64,000 nucleotides of DNA. Origin: Anaerosomatales bacterium. GTDB taxonomy: Bacteria; Actinomycetota; Coriobacteriia; Anaerosomatales; SLCP01. The translations under genes and the position numbers were made by a program. A model generated the notes under the pieces. The model was not told the DNA's origin, searched no databases, and saw only the letters and a list, made by a program, of their open reading frames with translations. Location: assembly GCA_029210645.1 (NCBI GenBank), contig JARGFT010000008.1, positions 46,728 through 110,727 on the forward strand, written 5' to 3'. This document shows, piece by piece, positions 1 to 8,696 of this stretch (position 1 is its first letter; each line of letters starts with the position of its first letter).

Positions 1-286
1 GTCCGGCGTTCTCGCCGCGGTGATGCTCGGCATGGGCCGGGCGATCGGCGAGACCATGGCGGTGTTGATGCTCACCGGCAACGCGGCGAGGATACCCGGT
101 TCGCTCTTCGAGTCGGTCCGTACGATCACCGGCACGATCGCCGCCGAGATGGGCAACGTCGTGCAGGGTGGGCTGCACCAGTCGGTGCTCTTCACACTCG
201 GGTTGGTGCTCTTCGCCATCACCTTCCTGATCAACCTCGTGGCCGACCTGGTCCTCGAGAAGCAGCGCAGGAGGTGGCGCCGGTGA
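1..286 (+). CDS. pstC: Phosphate ABC transporter permease PstC, C-terminal part
   Basis: Only the last ~95 codons are in the window; the reading frame is open from base 2. The protein is one of the two membrane-spanning permease subunits of the high-affinity phosphate importer. The sequence shows the inner-membrane-component motif around GMGRAIGETMAV (the EAA-like cytoplasmic loop typical of PstC/PstA) and a last hydrophobic helix ending in a basic tail (EKQRRRWRR). The stop overlaps the probable GTG start of pstA, and pstB follows, giving the usual pstC-pstA-pstB order. The identification rests on both the motif and the neighbours. Confidence 0.9.
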   Translation, partial: SGVLAAVMLGMGRAIGETMAVLMLTGNAARIPGSLFESVRTITGTIAAEMGNVVQGGLHQSVLFTLGLVLFAITFLINLVADLVLEKQRRRWRR

Positions 287-1140
287 ACCGGATTAAACGA
301 GCCCGCACAATCCAGACGGTCGCCGTGGGGATCACCGGCGCGGCGGCAGCGTTCATCATCGCAGCTGCGCTCTTCCTGCTCGTCTACATAGTCGTGCGCG
401 GTGCTCCCGCCATCAGCTGGGAGTTCCTGACCGACGTGCCCCGCAAGCAGATGAAAGAGGGCGGCATCCTCCCGGCGATCGTCGGGACGCTCGCCCTTAC
501 CCTCGGCACCGCGGCGTTCGCGCTGCCGATCGGGGTCGCCGCCGGCATCTACCTCTCGGAATACGCCCCCCGGGGTCGCAGCACGCGGTTGATCCGCCTG
601 GCCATCAGTAACATGGCGGGTGTTCCCTCGATCGTTTACGGCCTGTTCGGACTCGCGCTCTTCGTTATCCTGCTCGACCTCGGAAAGTCGATCCTCGCGG
701 GCGCGCTCACGCTCGCGTGCTTGACGCTGCCCGTCATCATCACGGCCACAGAGGAAGCGCTGCGTCAGATCCCGAGCGACCTGCGCCAGGCCTCGCTCGC
801 ACTCGGCGCGACGCGGTGGCGCACGATCTACCGGATCGTGCTGCCGGCGGCAGCGCCGGGTATCGTCACCGGCTCGATCCTCGGCCTGTCGCGTGCCGCA
901 GGCGAGACCGCCCCCATCCTCTTCACGGCGGCGGTGTACTACAAGCGGCAGATGCCGGACTCGGTCTTTGCCGACGTGATGGTGCTGCCGTACCACATAT
1001 TCATCCTGGCCACCCAGGTCACGGGGCGACCCGACGACATCATCTGGGGAACCGCACTCGTGCTCGTCGGAGGCGTGACCGCGATCAGCGTGGCCGCCGC
1101 GACGTGGCGCTCCATTCAGAGACGGAAGGTGAGATGGTGA
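283..1140 (+). CDS. pstA: Phosphate ABC transporter permease PstA
   Basis: Second permease subunit of the Pst phosphate importer, in the cytoplasmic membrane. Hydrophobic segments alternate with loops over ~285 residues, and the permease signature occurs near the C-terminal third ([15 protein letters not shown]). The ORF track starts at GTG 274. GTG 283 is preferred because AGGAGG at 269-274 then lies 8 bases upstream and the start overlaps the pstC stop as GTGA, a normal coupling arrangement. The stop overlaps the pstB start. Length is usual for PstA. Confidence 0.9.
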   Translation: MNRIKRARTIQTVAVGITGAAAAFIIAAALFLLVYIVVRGAPAISWEFLTDVPRKQMKEGGILPAIVGTLALTLGTAAFALPIGVAAGIYLSEYAPRGRSTRLIRLAISNMAGVPSIVYGLFGLALFVILLDLGKSILAGALTLACLTLPVIITATEEALRQIPSDLRQASLALGATRWRTIYRIVLPAAAPGIVTGSILGLSRAAGETAPILFTAAVYYKRQMPDSVFADVMVLPYHIFILATQVTGRPDDIIWGTALVLVGGVTAISVAAATWRSIQRRKVRW

Positions 1141-1931
1141 CCGCACAGTCACATGCCGGCAAGGGAAGCTTCGATCTGCACGACGTCTCGGTCACGTACG
1201 GCTCGGAGACCGCGATAGCGGGCGTCTCGATGCACATCGAGCCCAATGCCGTGACCGCGCTCATCGGCCCGTCGGGCTGCGGGAAGTCTACGCTCCTGCG
1301 CTGTCTCAACCGCATGAACGATGAGCTCGGCAACGCGACGGTGGGGGGACGCATCCTGCTCGACGGGGTCGACGTCTACGACAAGGAGTACGACCCGGTC
1401 GAGCTGCGCACCAAGGTGGGGCAGGTCTTCCAGAAGCCGAATCCCTTCCCGATGACGATCTACGACAACGTGGCGTACGGCCCGAGGACCCAGGGAATCC
1501 GCAAACGCAGCGATCTCGACGCGCTCGTCGAGCGCTCGCTCACGCGCGCTGCGCTCTGGGGAGAGGTGAAAAAGGACCTCAAGAAACACGCGTTCGAGCT
1601 CTCCGGAGGCCAGCAGCAGCGTGTCTGCATCGCCCGAGCTCTGGCCACCGAGCCCGAGGTCCTGCTCATGGACGAGCCCGCCTCCTCGCTCGACCCGATC
1701 TCGACGCAGCAGATCGAGGACACCATCGCCGAGCTGAAGGAGTACGTGACGATCGTCATCGTCACGCACAACATGCAGCAGGCTGCCCGCATCTCGGACA
1801 AGACCGCATTCATGCTCCGCGAGTCTATGGAGCACCCCGCGTTCCTCGTCGAAGTCGGCGAGACGCGGACGATGTTCACCAATCCGGGCGACAAGCGCAC
1901 CGAGGCCTACATCACCGGGCGCTTCGGTTAG
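1134..1931 (+). CDS. pstB: Phosphate ABC transporter ATP-binding protein PstB
   Basis: Cytoplasmic ATPase driving phosphate import through PstCA. A complete ABC domain of 265 residues is visible: Walker A GPSGCGKS at about 45-52, a Q-loop region ([12 protein letters not shown], the PstB-characteristic stretch), signature LSGGQQQR at about 156-163, Walker B LLMDEP with the following Ser-rich D-loop, and a switch His in VTHNMQQA. The ORF-track start at 717 is a shadow extension. ATG 1134 follows GGAAGG and overlaps the pstA stop. A terminator follows the gene; no phoU lies downstream in the window. Confidence 0.95.
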   Translation: MVTAQSHAGKGSFDLHDVSVTYGSETAIAGVSMHIEPNAVTALIGPSGCGKSTLLRCLNRMNDELGNATVGGRILLDGVDVYDKEYDPVELRTKVGQVFQKPNPFPMTIYDNVAYGPRTQGIRKRSDLDALVERSLTRAALWGEVKKDLKKHAFELSGGQQQRVCIARALATEPEVLLMDEPASSLDPISTQQIEDTIAELKEYVTIVIVTHNMQQAARISDKTAFMLRESMEHPAFLVEVGETRTMFTNPGDKRTEAYITGRFG

Positions 1932-1995
1932 GCCGGAGCGAAGTGCGGCAGGCACGCCCGCCCGCGCTGCGTCAGGCACATACGACCGGGAAAGC

Positions 1996-2034
1996 AACAG
2001 GACGCGCCGAGGGGGAGGCGCGTCCTGTTTATGT
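1996..2034 (+). terminator. Rho-independent terminator of the pst operon
   Basis: A 13-bp perfect stem (AACAGGACGCGCC pairing with GGCGCGTCCTGTT) with an 8-base purine loop is followed by TTTATGTTCT. It lies 65 bases after the pstB stop and ends the operon. Confidence 0.85.
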
Positions 2035-2157
2035 TCTGAGCGGCGTTACCCGCCCCTCGAGGGGGGAGGAGAGAAGCGGGTCGCCTGCTCTGCCGATTAT
2101 GCAAGCAACGAGCGTGCCACACTCGTGGAGGAGACTCGGGTTTCCGTGCACTGCTCG

Positions 2158-2197
2158 GAAGTATGCACTTCACGCGCGCTGGGCCTCGCAGTAGGGT
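2158..2197 (+). promoter_or_regulatory. Possible promoter for the methyltransferase operon, with an inverted repeat
   Basis: TTCACG (2169) and TAGGGT (2192) are separated by 17 bases, 33 bases upstream of the methyltransferase ATG. A 5-4-5 inverted repeat, GAAGT-ATGC-ACTTC (2158-2171), overlaps the -35 hexamer and could be an operator. Both hexamers are imperfect, so this is tentative. Confidence 0.3.
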
Positions 2198-2230
2198 ATG
2201 AGCAATGCGTGACCACGGCGAAGGGAACCC

Positions 2231-2815
2231 ATGGCGCACCTCAAGTTCGATCCCGCCAAGCTCGAGAAACTCAACGACCCGGGCCGTCTCGAGACGCTCA
2301 GACCCGATGCGATGTGGGCGGCGTTCGGAGTCGAGGCTCCGGCGGTGCTGGTCGAGATCGGGGCCGGAACGGGTCTGTTCGCGGCCGAGTTCTCCAAGCG
2401 CGCGCCCGGTGCGACCGTCTACGCGGCGGACATGTCGGACCAGATGATCGACTGGATGCGGCAGTACCGCCCCGAGGTCGCGGACGGGTGTGTGGCCCCG
2501 GTCCGCTCCGAGGAGAGCGCGGTGCCCCTGGAAGACGACATCGCCGATGGTGTCTACATGATCAATCTGCATCACGAGCTTGCCGAGCCGGCGGCAATCT
2601 ATGTCGAGGCGTACCGGATGCTACGGCCGGGTGGCCGGGTGCTCGTCGTCGACTGGGCTCCGGCGGACACTCCCAAGGGCCCGCCGCTCCGGGTGCGCGC
2701 GACTACCGAGGACCTCGTCTCCCACCTCGAGCGTGCCGGTTTCGCCGGCGTGGCCGTCCACGACATCCTGCCGTGGCACAGCGTTGTCTCCGCCGGTAAG
2801 GAGGGAGGGATCTGA
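2231..2815 (+). CDS. Class I SAM-dependent methyltransferase (UbiE/Methyltransf_11-like)
   Basis: A 194-residue soluble protein with the Rossmann SAM-binding motif VEIGAGTG at about 41-48, an acidic residue ending strand 2 (YAADMSDQM) and a post-motif LRPGGRVLVVDW typical of methyltransferase family 11. The substrate cannot be inferred. GGCGAAGGGAA precedes the ATG. The stop overlaps the start of the downstream acetyltransferase (TGATG), so the two are co-translated. The catalytic core is complete, though the protein is short for ubiquinone or menaquinone methyltransferases. Confidence 0.8.
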   Translation: MAHLKFDPAKLEKLNDPGRLETLRPDAMWAAFGVEAPAVLVEIGAGTGLFAAEFSKRAPGATVYAADMSDQMIDWMRQYRPEVADGCVAPVRSEESAVPLEDDIADGVYMINLHHELAEPAAIYVEAYRMLRPGGRVLVVDWAPADTPKGPPLRVRATTEDLVSHLERAGFAGVAVHDILPWHSVVSAGKEGGI

Positions 2816-3309
2816 TGGATGTCGTCATTCGCGATGCAGAGCCGGGTGATGCGCAGGCGATCGCGGACATCTACAACCCCTACGTGACCGGGTCGGTCGC
2901 CACCTTTCACACAGAGCCGGTCGATGAGGCCGAGCGCCTGCAGTGGCTCATCGGTCACGATGCCCTCCATCCCGTGCTGGTCGCAGTCGGCGGCGGGGAG
3001 GTCGTCGGGTGGGGTTCGCTGACGCAGTGGGCGTCGCGTCCGGCATGGCGCCGCACCGTCGAGGTGTCGACCTACGTCTCACTCGACCATCGGGGAGAGG
3101 GCATCGGTCGCCAGCTCATGGACGCGCTTATCGAGCGCGCCTCGGGCGCCGGTCACCACGTGGTCATGGCGCAGGTGGTCGCCGGCAACGAGGCGAGCCT
3201 GGCGATGGGCGAGCGGACCGGCTTCGAGCGCGTCGGCCTGCTCAAGGAGGTGGGTCACAAGTTCGGGGCCTACCACGACATCGTGCTTTTGCAGAGGATC
3301 CTTCCGTAG
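2815..3309 (+). CDS. GNAT N-acetyltransferase, phosphinothricin acetyltransferase-like
   Basis: A 164-residue single-domain acetyltransferase. The acetyl-CoA pyrophosphate-binding loop RGEGIGRQL is at about 93-101. The N-terminal IRDAEPGDAQAIADIYNPYV and the ending GFERVGLLKEVGHKFGAYHDIVLLQR match the PAT/MnaT subgroup, whose members acetylate phosphinothricin-like compounds or amino-acid sulfones and sulfoximines. The true substrate is unknown. It is translationally coupled to the upstream methyltransferase. Confidence 0.82.
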   Translation: MDVVIRDAEPGDAQAIADIYNPYVTGSVATFHTEPVDEAERLQWLIGHDALHPVLVAVGGGEVVGWGSLTQWASRPAWRRTVEVSTYVSLDHRGEGIGRQLMDALIERASGAGHHVVMAQVVAGNEASLAMGERTGFERVGLLKEVGHKFGAYHDIVLLQRILP

Positions 3310-3391
3310 ACGGCGCGTTTCCCATCCTCGGCGCGGGTACATACGCATGGCGCATACCGCACGTGACTGACCGGGAACGGGGAGGATGCTC

Positions 3392-3865
3392 GTGGATGAC
3401 GAACGCGTGGAACTGACGGAAGGCCAGCGTGCTCCCGAGATCGCTGCCACTGTCACCGGTGCTGGCGCGTTCCGCCTCTCCGACCAGCGGGGATCGTGGG
3501 TCGTCCTCTACTTCTACCCGCGGGCGAACACCCCGGGTTGAACCCACGAGGCCAAGGACTTCCAGGAGCACAAGGCAGCCCTGGAGGCCCTCGACGCCCT
3601 CGTGGTGGGCGTGAGCGCTGACAAGCCCGAGGTCCAGCAGCGGTTCATCGACACGTTCGACTTGACCTTCCCGATGATCTCGGACACTGACAGGAGGATC
3701 ATCGAGGCGTATGGCACGCGCAAGGTCCTGGGTGTGACGGCCGAGCGGACGACGTTTCTCATCGACCCCGAGGGTCGTATCGCCCGCGTCTGGCGCAAGG
3801 TCAAGGTGCAAGGACATACGGATGACGTTCTCGCGGAGATAGAACGGCGTCGCGGCGCGGAGTAG
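3392..3865 (+). CDS. Selenocysteine-containing BCP-type peroxiredoxin (in-frame UGA at 3539-3541)
   Basis: The frame runs from GTG 3392 through an in-frame TGA to TAG 3865, 157 residues including Sec50. The ORF track shows only the downstream fragment. The region reads YFYPRANTPG-U-THEAKDF, so UGA sits exactly where bacterioferritin-comigratory-protein peroxiredoxins carry the peroxidatic cysteine (NTPGCT). The usual nearby resolving Cys is Lys (EAKDF), and the protein has no cysteine at all. The rest of the thioredoxin fold (VGVSADKPEVQQ, TFLIDPEGRI) is intact. It should reduce hydroperoxides with an external reductant. GTG 3392 is chosen over ATG 3386 because GGGGAGG ends 6 bases upstream. 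A SECIS-like hairpin follows the UGA. Confidence 0.88.
3559..3587 (+). promoter_or_regulatory. Candidate bacterial SECIS hairpin of the peroxiredoxin mRNA
   Basis: An 8-bp stem (CUUCCAGG with CCUGGAGG, one G-U pair) encloses a 13-base loop beginning AG, with 25 bases between the UGA and the loop. From memory of the bacterial SECIS model (short apical loop, a G among its first two bases, 16-37 bases from UGA), it fits. Binding by SelB is inferred. Confidence 0.55.
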
Positions 3866-3876
3866 GGGTGAGAACG

Positions 3877-4260
3877 ATGGCAAGCAGCACCGGTGCGGTC
3901 GTGGCCCGGGTCGTGGCACTGCTTCTCAGCGTGGTGTGGGGGTTCTTCGTCGCCTTCAACGTCGTCTTCTCCGACGTCTTCGGCGTGGGCGACATGGTCG
4001 GCGCGATCGGTTTCGTCGCGGGTGCCTACGCGCTCCTCGGCCTACTCTTCGGCCTGGCGGGGCCACGCACCGGCTGGAGGTGGATGTGGTGGCTGAGCGC
4101 GCCGGGTGTGCTGCTCGTCTTTCTCGGGCTCTTCGACAACGTGGGCCGCGCGCTCTACCACGCAGCGGTCATCGCGGCGCTCATGGCCGGATCGGCGTTC
4201 GGTGGGTGGCTCGGAGCATGGGTCCGGGGCCGGTTCAGTCGCGGGCCAGCCACTCCCTGA
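3877..4260 (+). CDS. Small four-helix membrane protein, function unknown
   Basis: About 127 residues with four predicted hydrophobic helices (VVARVVALLLSVVWGFFVAF, MVGAIGFVAGAYALLGLLFG, WLSAPGVLLVFLGLF, HAAVIAALMAGSAFGGWLG). No catalytic motif is recognisable. ATG 3877 is preferred over GTG 3868 because the purine run GGGG after the peroxiredoxin stop then serves as ribosome binding site. It begins 11 bases after the selenoprotein gene, so they are probably one transcript. Its 3' end overlaps the convergent thrC end by 26 bases. Confidence 0.6.
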   Translation: MASSTGAVVARVVALLLSVVWGFFVAFNVVFSDVFGVGDMVGAIGFVAGAYALLGLLFGLAGPRTGWRWMWWLSAPGVLLVFLGLFDNVGRALYHAAVIAALMAGSAFGGWLGAWVRGRFSRGPATP

Positions 4261-5785
4261 CCGCACCCTCGATGCCCTCGCGACCGGCGTCCACCACGCC
4301 GGTGAATCGCTCGGCGGCATCGTCGAGTTCGGCGAGCGCGCGCGGCGCACAAGCACCCTCTGGGGCCATGCGCTGCACCTCTGCCAGCAGCTGGACGCCG
4401 GTGAGCGACGCCACATCGGCGGGCAGAGCGTCCGCGTACGGGATGCCGCGCAACGCCTTGTACACGTCGGTCCCGAACTTCGCCCAGTGCGCGGTCGAGA
4501 CCACGAGCACCGGGTTGACGTCGCGCAGCCGCTCGGCGACCTCCCACGCGACCGCGGTGTGCGGGTCGAGCAGGTAGCCGTACTCGCCGCACACGCGCCT
4601 GATGCACGCGAGCGACTCGTCGTTGGTGACCGAGTCCGCCGCGAAGTGCTCGCGAACGTGGTGGAATGTCTCGCGGTCCACCGTGAAGCGGCCTTCGGCG
4701 CGCAGCGAGGCCATCCATCCCGCGGTGCGCTCCGCGTCACGCGTCAGCTCGTAGAGCTGCCGCTCGAGGTTGCTCGAGATCAGGATGTCCATGCTCGGGC
4801 TCGGCGTGGTGACGAAGTCACGCTCTGAGATGTCGTATACGCCGGTGGCGATGAAGTCGGCAAGCACACGGTTCTCGTTGGCGGCGCAGATCAGGCGCCC
4901 GATCGGCACCCCGATGCGCTTGGCGTAGTACGCGCCGAGTATGTTGCCGAAGTTGCCCGTGGGCACGCACACGTCCATAGGCCGGCCGGCCACCACTCCG
5001 CCGCTCGTCACCAGGTCGGCGTAGGCGCTGACGTAGTAGGCGATCTGCGGCAGCAAGCGGCCCCAGTTGATCGAGTTGGCCGAGGAGAGGAGAAGGTCGT
5101 GGTGTTCGCGCAGCTCGGCCGAGAACCCTTCGTCTCCGAAAGCAGCCTTGACGGCGTTCTGGCAGTCGTCGAAGTTGCCCCGGACGCCGAAGACCCCGAC
5201 GTTGTCGCCGGCCTGCGTGACCATCTGCTTGCGCTGCAGGTCGCTCACGCCCTCTGCGGGGTAGAAGACCACGATGCCGGTGTGCGGCCGGTCGGCGAAG
5301 CCGTCGAGTGCCGCCTTGCCGGTGTCGCCCGAGGTGGCCACGAGGATGAGGAAGTCCTCGGCAAGCGTGCCCACGGCCTGCTTGGCGGCGATGGCCTCGG
5401 AGAAGAAGAGCGGCATGCACTGGAGCGCCATGTCCTTGAACGCGCTGGTCGGGCCGTGCCAGAGCTCGAGCACGTGCGTGCCGGCGACGACCTCGGTGAC
5501 CGGCGCGATGCGCGGGTCGGCCCACTGGGAGCCATACGCATCGCGCATGAGGGCTGCCACGCGCCCGGCTTCCACGTCCACGCCGAAGCGGCTGAAGAGG
5601 TCCGCCGCCCGCTGCCAGTAGGGGAGCGTGGCGTAGGCGAGGATCTCCTCGAGAGAGAGCGACGGCAGCGCATCGGGGACGTAGAGCCCGCCGCCGGGCG
5701 CGATGCCCGCGACGACCACGTCGCTGAAGGTGGGGTGCGAGCGGTCGGTCCCGCGCGTGTCGTGGTAGGTGATCACGTGAGCCAT
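4235..5785 (-). CDS. thrC: Threonine synthase
   Basis: PLP-dependent conversion of O-phosphohomoserine to threonine. The 516-residue protein has the longer (ThrC clade 2) architecture: the N-terminal YHDTRG segment, GGGLYVP, the PLP-binding lysine in GPTSAFKDMALQ (about K117), ATSGDTGKAAL for phosphate binding, and SSANSINWGR. The ORF track extends far upstream through other sequence. The internal ATG at 5785, giving MAHVITYH, matches the family N-terminus. The gene is alone on its strand between a converging small membrane gene and a GNAT gene. Confidence 0.95.
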   Translation of the reverse strand: MAHVITYHDTRGTDRSHPTFSDVVVAGIAPGGGLYVPDALPSLSLEEILAYATLPYWQRAADLFSRFGVDVEAGRVAALMRDAYGSQWADPRIAPVTEVVAGTHVLELWHGPTSAFKDMALQCMPLFFSEAIAAKQAVGTLAEDFLILVATSGDTGKAALDGFADRPHTGIVVFYPAEGVSDLQRKQMVTQAGDNVGVFGVRGNFDDCQNAVKAAFGDEGFSAELREHHDLLLSSANSINWGRLLPQIAYYVSAYADLVTSGGVVAGRPMDVCVPTGNFGNILGAYYAKRIGVPIGRLICAANENRVLADFIATGVYDISERDFVTTPSPSMDILISSNLERQLYELTRDAERTAGWMASLRAEGRFTVDRETFHHVREHFAADSVTNDESLACIRRVCGEYGYLLDPHTAVAWEVAERLRDVNPVLVVSTAHWAKFGTDVYKALRGIPYADALPADVASLTGVQLLAEVQRMAPEGACAPRALAELDDAAERFTGVVDAGREGIEGAVREWLARD

Positions 5786-5826
5786 GCGAGCATGATACCC
5801 GACCGGCGCTCTCGCCGGCGATGGCG

Positions 5827-6360
5827 CTACTCGTGCTGGAACTCCTCGTCGAGCATCTCCATGAGCAGGCCGTCGCGCCACTGGCCGTCTGGGCCGCGCT
5901 CGTAGCGTCGCATGATACCGACCGGCCGGAATCCGACCTTCTCGTAGGCGCGGATGGCGTTGGCGTTCTTCGCCGCGGGGTCGATGCTGATGCGGTGATG
6001 TCCCCGCACCTCGAAGAGGTAGCGTGCGAGGGTTCGCAGCGCATCCGGGCCGAGCCCCCGGCCCGAGTACGGCGCCAGCACGACGATGTCGATGCCCGCG
6101 GACCGGTAGTCGGGGTCGGTCTCCTCGCTGTAGAGGATCGCTCCGACCAGCGAGTCGCCGACGTCGATCGCAAGCCCGGTCGAACGTTCCTCGGTCAGCC
6201 AGCGTCTGACTTTGTCGGGCTCCGTTCCCCACCAGGGGGCGGCACTCTCGTCCGCCGGCACTGCCTCGGCGAGCAGTTCGACATCGCTCTCCTCCAGCGG
6301 CCGCAGGGTGACCCGCTCTCCGTGCAGGACCGGTGGCGCGGGTGTTGGTGAATCTGTCAT
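5827..6360 (-). CDS. GNAT acetyltransferase, RimJ/RimL or AAC(6')-like
   Basis: A 177-residue GNAT-fold protein. It starts LHGERVTLRPLEESDVELL, as in RimJ/RimL enzymes, and has the CoA loop YSGRGLGPDAL followed by AKNANAIRAYEKVGFRPVGIMRRYE. The last part also resembles aminoglycoside 6'-acetyltransferases, but substrate cannot be assigned from sequence; protein N-terminal or small-molecule acetylation are both possible. It lies upstream of thrC on the same strand with 41 bases between, and diverges from the phosphoglycerate mutase gene. Confidence 0.75.
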   Translation of the reverse strand: MTDSPTPAPPVLHGERVTLRPLEESDVELLAEAVPADESAAPWWGTEPDKVRRWLTEERSTGLAIDVGDSLVGAILYSEETDPDYRSAGIDIVVLAPYSGRGLGPDALRTLARYLFEVRGHHRISIDPAAKNANAIRAYEKVGFRPVGIMRRYERGPDGQWRDGLLMEMLDEEFQHE

Positions 6361-6437
6361 GGAGACCTCCCGGAGGTACGGTGATCCACAAGTCGATGGT
6401 GTACGCTTCTTCTGTACCCGAGAAGGGAAGTGATGTG

Positions 6438-7616
6438 GTGCGCTACTGCGTGATCATCCTCGACGGCGCGGCCGGCTGGCCCCATCCCGATTACGGTGGA
6501 CGGACGACGCTCCAGGCGGCATCCACGCCCAATCTCGACCGCCTGACACGTGAGGGGATGCTCGGTCTTGCACAGACCGTTCCTGAGGGTACGGAACCCT
6601 CCTCCTCGGCAGCGTGCACCTCGATCCTCGGATACGACCCGGTTGCCGACTACGTGGGACGCGGGGCGATCGAGGCCGCGAGCATGGGCATCGACCTTGC
6701 GCCCGATGAGGTGGCGCTCAGGCTGAACCTCGTGACGCTCACGGGCGGGGTCATGGCGAGCTACGCGGCCGGACACATACCCACCGGGGACTCGCGGGCA
6801 CTCGTCACCGAGATAGCATCGCACCTCGATGACGACGTCTTCCGGCTCTATCCCGGGATCGCCTACCGCCACATACTCGTCGTCAAGGGCCATCCAGAGC
6901 TGCTCGAGGCGCGCTACACCCCGCCTCACGACATCTCCGACAAGCAGTTCGCCGAGCATCTTCCCGCAGGCCCGGGTGTCGATCTGCTGCTGGACTACAT
7001 GGATCGCGCCCGCCCGATCATCGCCGCGAGCGCCGTCACTGCTGCCCGCGCTGCGGCCGGGGTCGCTCCCACGGACGTGTGGCCGTTCTGGCCGGGCCAG
7101 GCGCCCGGTGGGATCGAGACTTTTGCCGAGCGCCGGGGCGTGCGGGCTGCGTTGACCTCCGGCGTGGACCTGCTCAACGGGCTTGCGGTCCTCTTCGGTA
7201 TCGAGCGGCTCCAGATCGCCGGTGTGACCGACGGTCCGGACACCGACTATGCCGCCCAGGCGATCGGGGCGCTTGTGGCGCTCGAAGAGCACGATGTCGT
7301 GATCGTGCACGTCGAGTCGCCCGACGAGGCGGGACACTCGGGCGACACCGAAGCCAAGATCGCCGCCGTGGAGGCCATCGACCGCGAGGTCGTCGGCCGC
7401 ATCGCCGGCTCCGCGGACGACCTGCGCATCCTCGCGATGCCCGACCACCCTACGCCCATCGAGCTCAAGACCCACTGCGGCGAGCCGGTGCCGTTCGTGT
7501 TGCACGGGCCGGGCGTCACGGGCAATGGTGCCGAGGCCTTCGACGAAGCGGCGGCGGGAGGTACCGGGCTCGTCGTCGAACCCGGTCACGGGGTCATGGA
7601 CCTGCTGCTTCGTTAG
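6438..7616 (+). CDS. apgM: 2,3-bisphosphoglycerate-independent phosphoglycerate mutase, archaeal type
   Basis: Interconverts 2- and 3-phosphoglycerate in glycolysis and gluconeogenesis. The alkaline-phosphatase superfamily core is clear: metal-ligand DGAAGW at the start, TPNLDRLTREGMLGL, the nucleophile region EGTEPSSSAACTSILGYDP, GRGAIEAASMGI, VHVESPDEAGHSGD, and the metal-binding DHPTPIELKTHCGEPVPF. The length of ~392 fits ApgM, not GpmI. GTG 6438 is selected after GAAGGGAAG; GTG 6435 is an alternative, and the ORF-track start at 6333 is unlikely because it overlaps the divergent GNAT start. Confidence 0.88.
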   Translation: MRYCVIILDGAAGWPHPDYGGRTTLQAASTPNLDRLTREGMLGLAQTVPEGTEPSSSAACTSILGYDPVADYVGRGAIEAASMGIDLAPDEVALRLNLVTLTGGVMASYAAGHIPTGDSRALVTEIASHLDDDVFRLYPGIAYRHILVVKGHPELLEARYTPPHDISDKQFAEHLPAGPGVDLLLDYMDRARPIIAASAVTAARAAAGVAPTDVWPFWPGQAPGGIETFAERRGVRAALTSGVDLLNGLAVLFGIERLQIAGVTDGPDTDYAAQAIGALVALEEHDVVIVHVESPDEAGHSGDTEAKIAAVEAIDREVVGRIAGSADDLRILAMPDHPTPIELKTHCGEPVPFVLHGPGVTGNGAEAFDEAAAGGTGLVVEPGHGVMDLLLR

Positions 7617-7646
7617 CGCTCGCCCACGGCGACCGGCGGTCTACTC

Positions 7647-8693
7647 TCAACTCTGGCAGGCAGGGTCGAGTTCGTCGAGGAAGCGGAAGAGTTCGGTGGC
7701 GAAGCGCTCGGGCCGCTCTTCATGCGGGATGTGACCCGTGTCCTCGAAGGTGGCGAGACGTGCCCCGAGGACCTCGGCCACCCTCGCGCTGTCGGCGTAG
7801 GGGACGGTCCCGTCCTCGGTACCCGCGACCACGAGCACGGGGCACTCGATCGAGTCCAGCGCGTCAGCCGCCCGGTCGGGCCTCGGGGCGATGGTGAGCT
7901 CCCAGAGTGCGCGGTCCCAGTCGCGGATGGCGAGCGGGGCCCGGTAGCCCTCGATGACCTCATCGGTCACCGCCGACGGGTCGGCCCACGCTGCGCGGAC
8001 GAGGCGTTCCCCCGTGTCGCCGGCGAGCGCGCGTCTGACGATGAGCGGGCCGATACGCCGCGCCTGGGGCGTGGCGAGCAGGGGCCGGACGAATCGGGGT
8101 GCGCCGCCTTCTGTGTATATGGCAGGCGCCTCCAGAACCAGCCCGCTGACCCGCTCGGGATGACGTGCGGCCGCAAGCACGGCGATCGTGCCGCCTGCCG
8201 AGTGTCCGACGAGGACTGCCTGGGAGATTCCCAGCTCGTCCATCAATCCGATGACGTTGTCGGCCTGGGTGGTCGGAGAGTAGGGGTTAGGGCCTTCCCA
8301 CTCACCGCGTAGTTTGCGCTCGGTCAGGCCGAAGCCCGGGCGGTCGAACGCGATGGCGGTGGCCCGGGCGGCGATGTCGGGCAGCGTGTCGCGCCAGGAG
8401 AAGGTCGAGGCGCCGAATCCGTGCAGGAAGATGACCACCCGGCCGCCGGTGCCGGAGCGCACGTAGTGATGCTCCACGCCGCCGACCTCGACGAAGAGCG
8501 AATCCGGGCCCGCCAGCTCCCGCGGTTCGACTGCGCCGGGGACCTCGGGCACGGGCCAGAGCAGTGGCACGAACAACAGGGCGGCGAGCAGACCGAGCAG
8601 TACCCACGCGATCAGTCGCCGGGCGCGACCGTGGCGGGGCGGGGCGGCGACAGAGGGATCCGGAGGTGCCTCGGGTGTGGCGGCGTGGTCCAT
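7647..8693 (-). CDS. Membrane-anchored alpha/beta hydrolase
   Basis: 348 residues with one N-terminal hydrophobic helix (about 28-47) and an alpha/beta-hydrolase domain probably outside the membrane. The oxyanion region FLHGFGAS, nucleophile elbow GHSAGG (Ser about 165), acid in AGTEDGTVP and histidine in DTGHIPHEERPE form a complete catalytic triad. It could be an esterase, lipase or haloperoxidase-like enzyme; the substrate is unknown. It is the last gene of the PadR operon, 3 bases after the flavoprotein gene. Confidence 0.8.
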   Translation of the reverse strand: MDHAATPEAPPDPSVAAPPRHGRARRLIAWVLLGLLAALLFVPLLWPVPEVPGAVEPRELAGPDSLFVEVGGVEHHYVRSGTGGRVVIFLHGFGASTFSWRDTLPDIAARATAIAFDRPGFGLTERKLRGEWEGPNPYSPTTQADNVIGLMDELGISQAVLVGHSAGGTIAVLAAARHPERVSGLVLEAPAIYTEGGAPRFVRPLLATPQARRIGPLIVRRALAGDTGERLVRAAWADPSAVTDEVIEGYRAPLAIRDWDRALWELTIAPRPDRAADALDSIECPVLVVAGTEDGTVPYADSARVAEVLGARLATFEDTGHIPHEERPERFATELFRFLDELDPACQS

Positions 8694-8696
8694 ACG

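Noticed and set aside
3602-3865. ORF-track protein of 87 residues as a stand-alone gene
   Set aside because: It is the C-terminal half of the Sec peroxiredoxin; the upstream half is in the same frame across the TGA.
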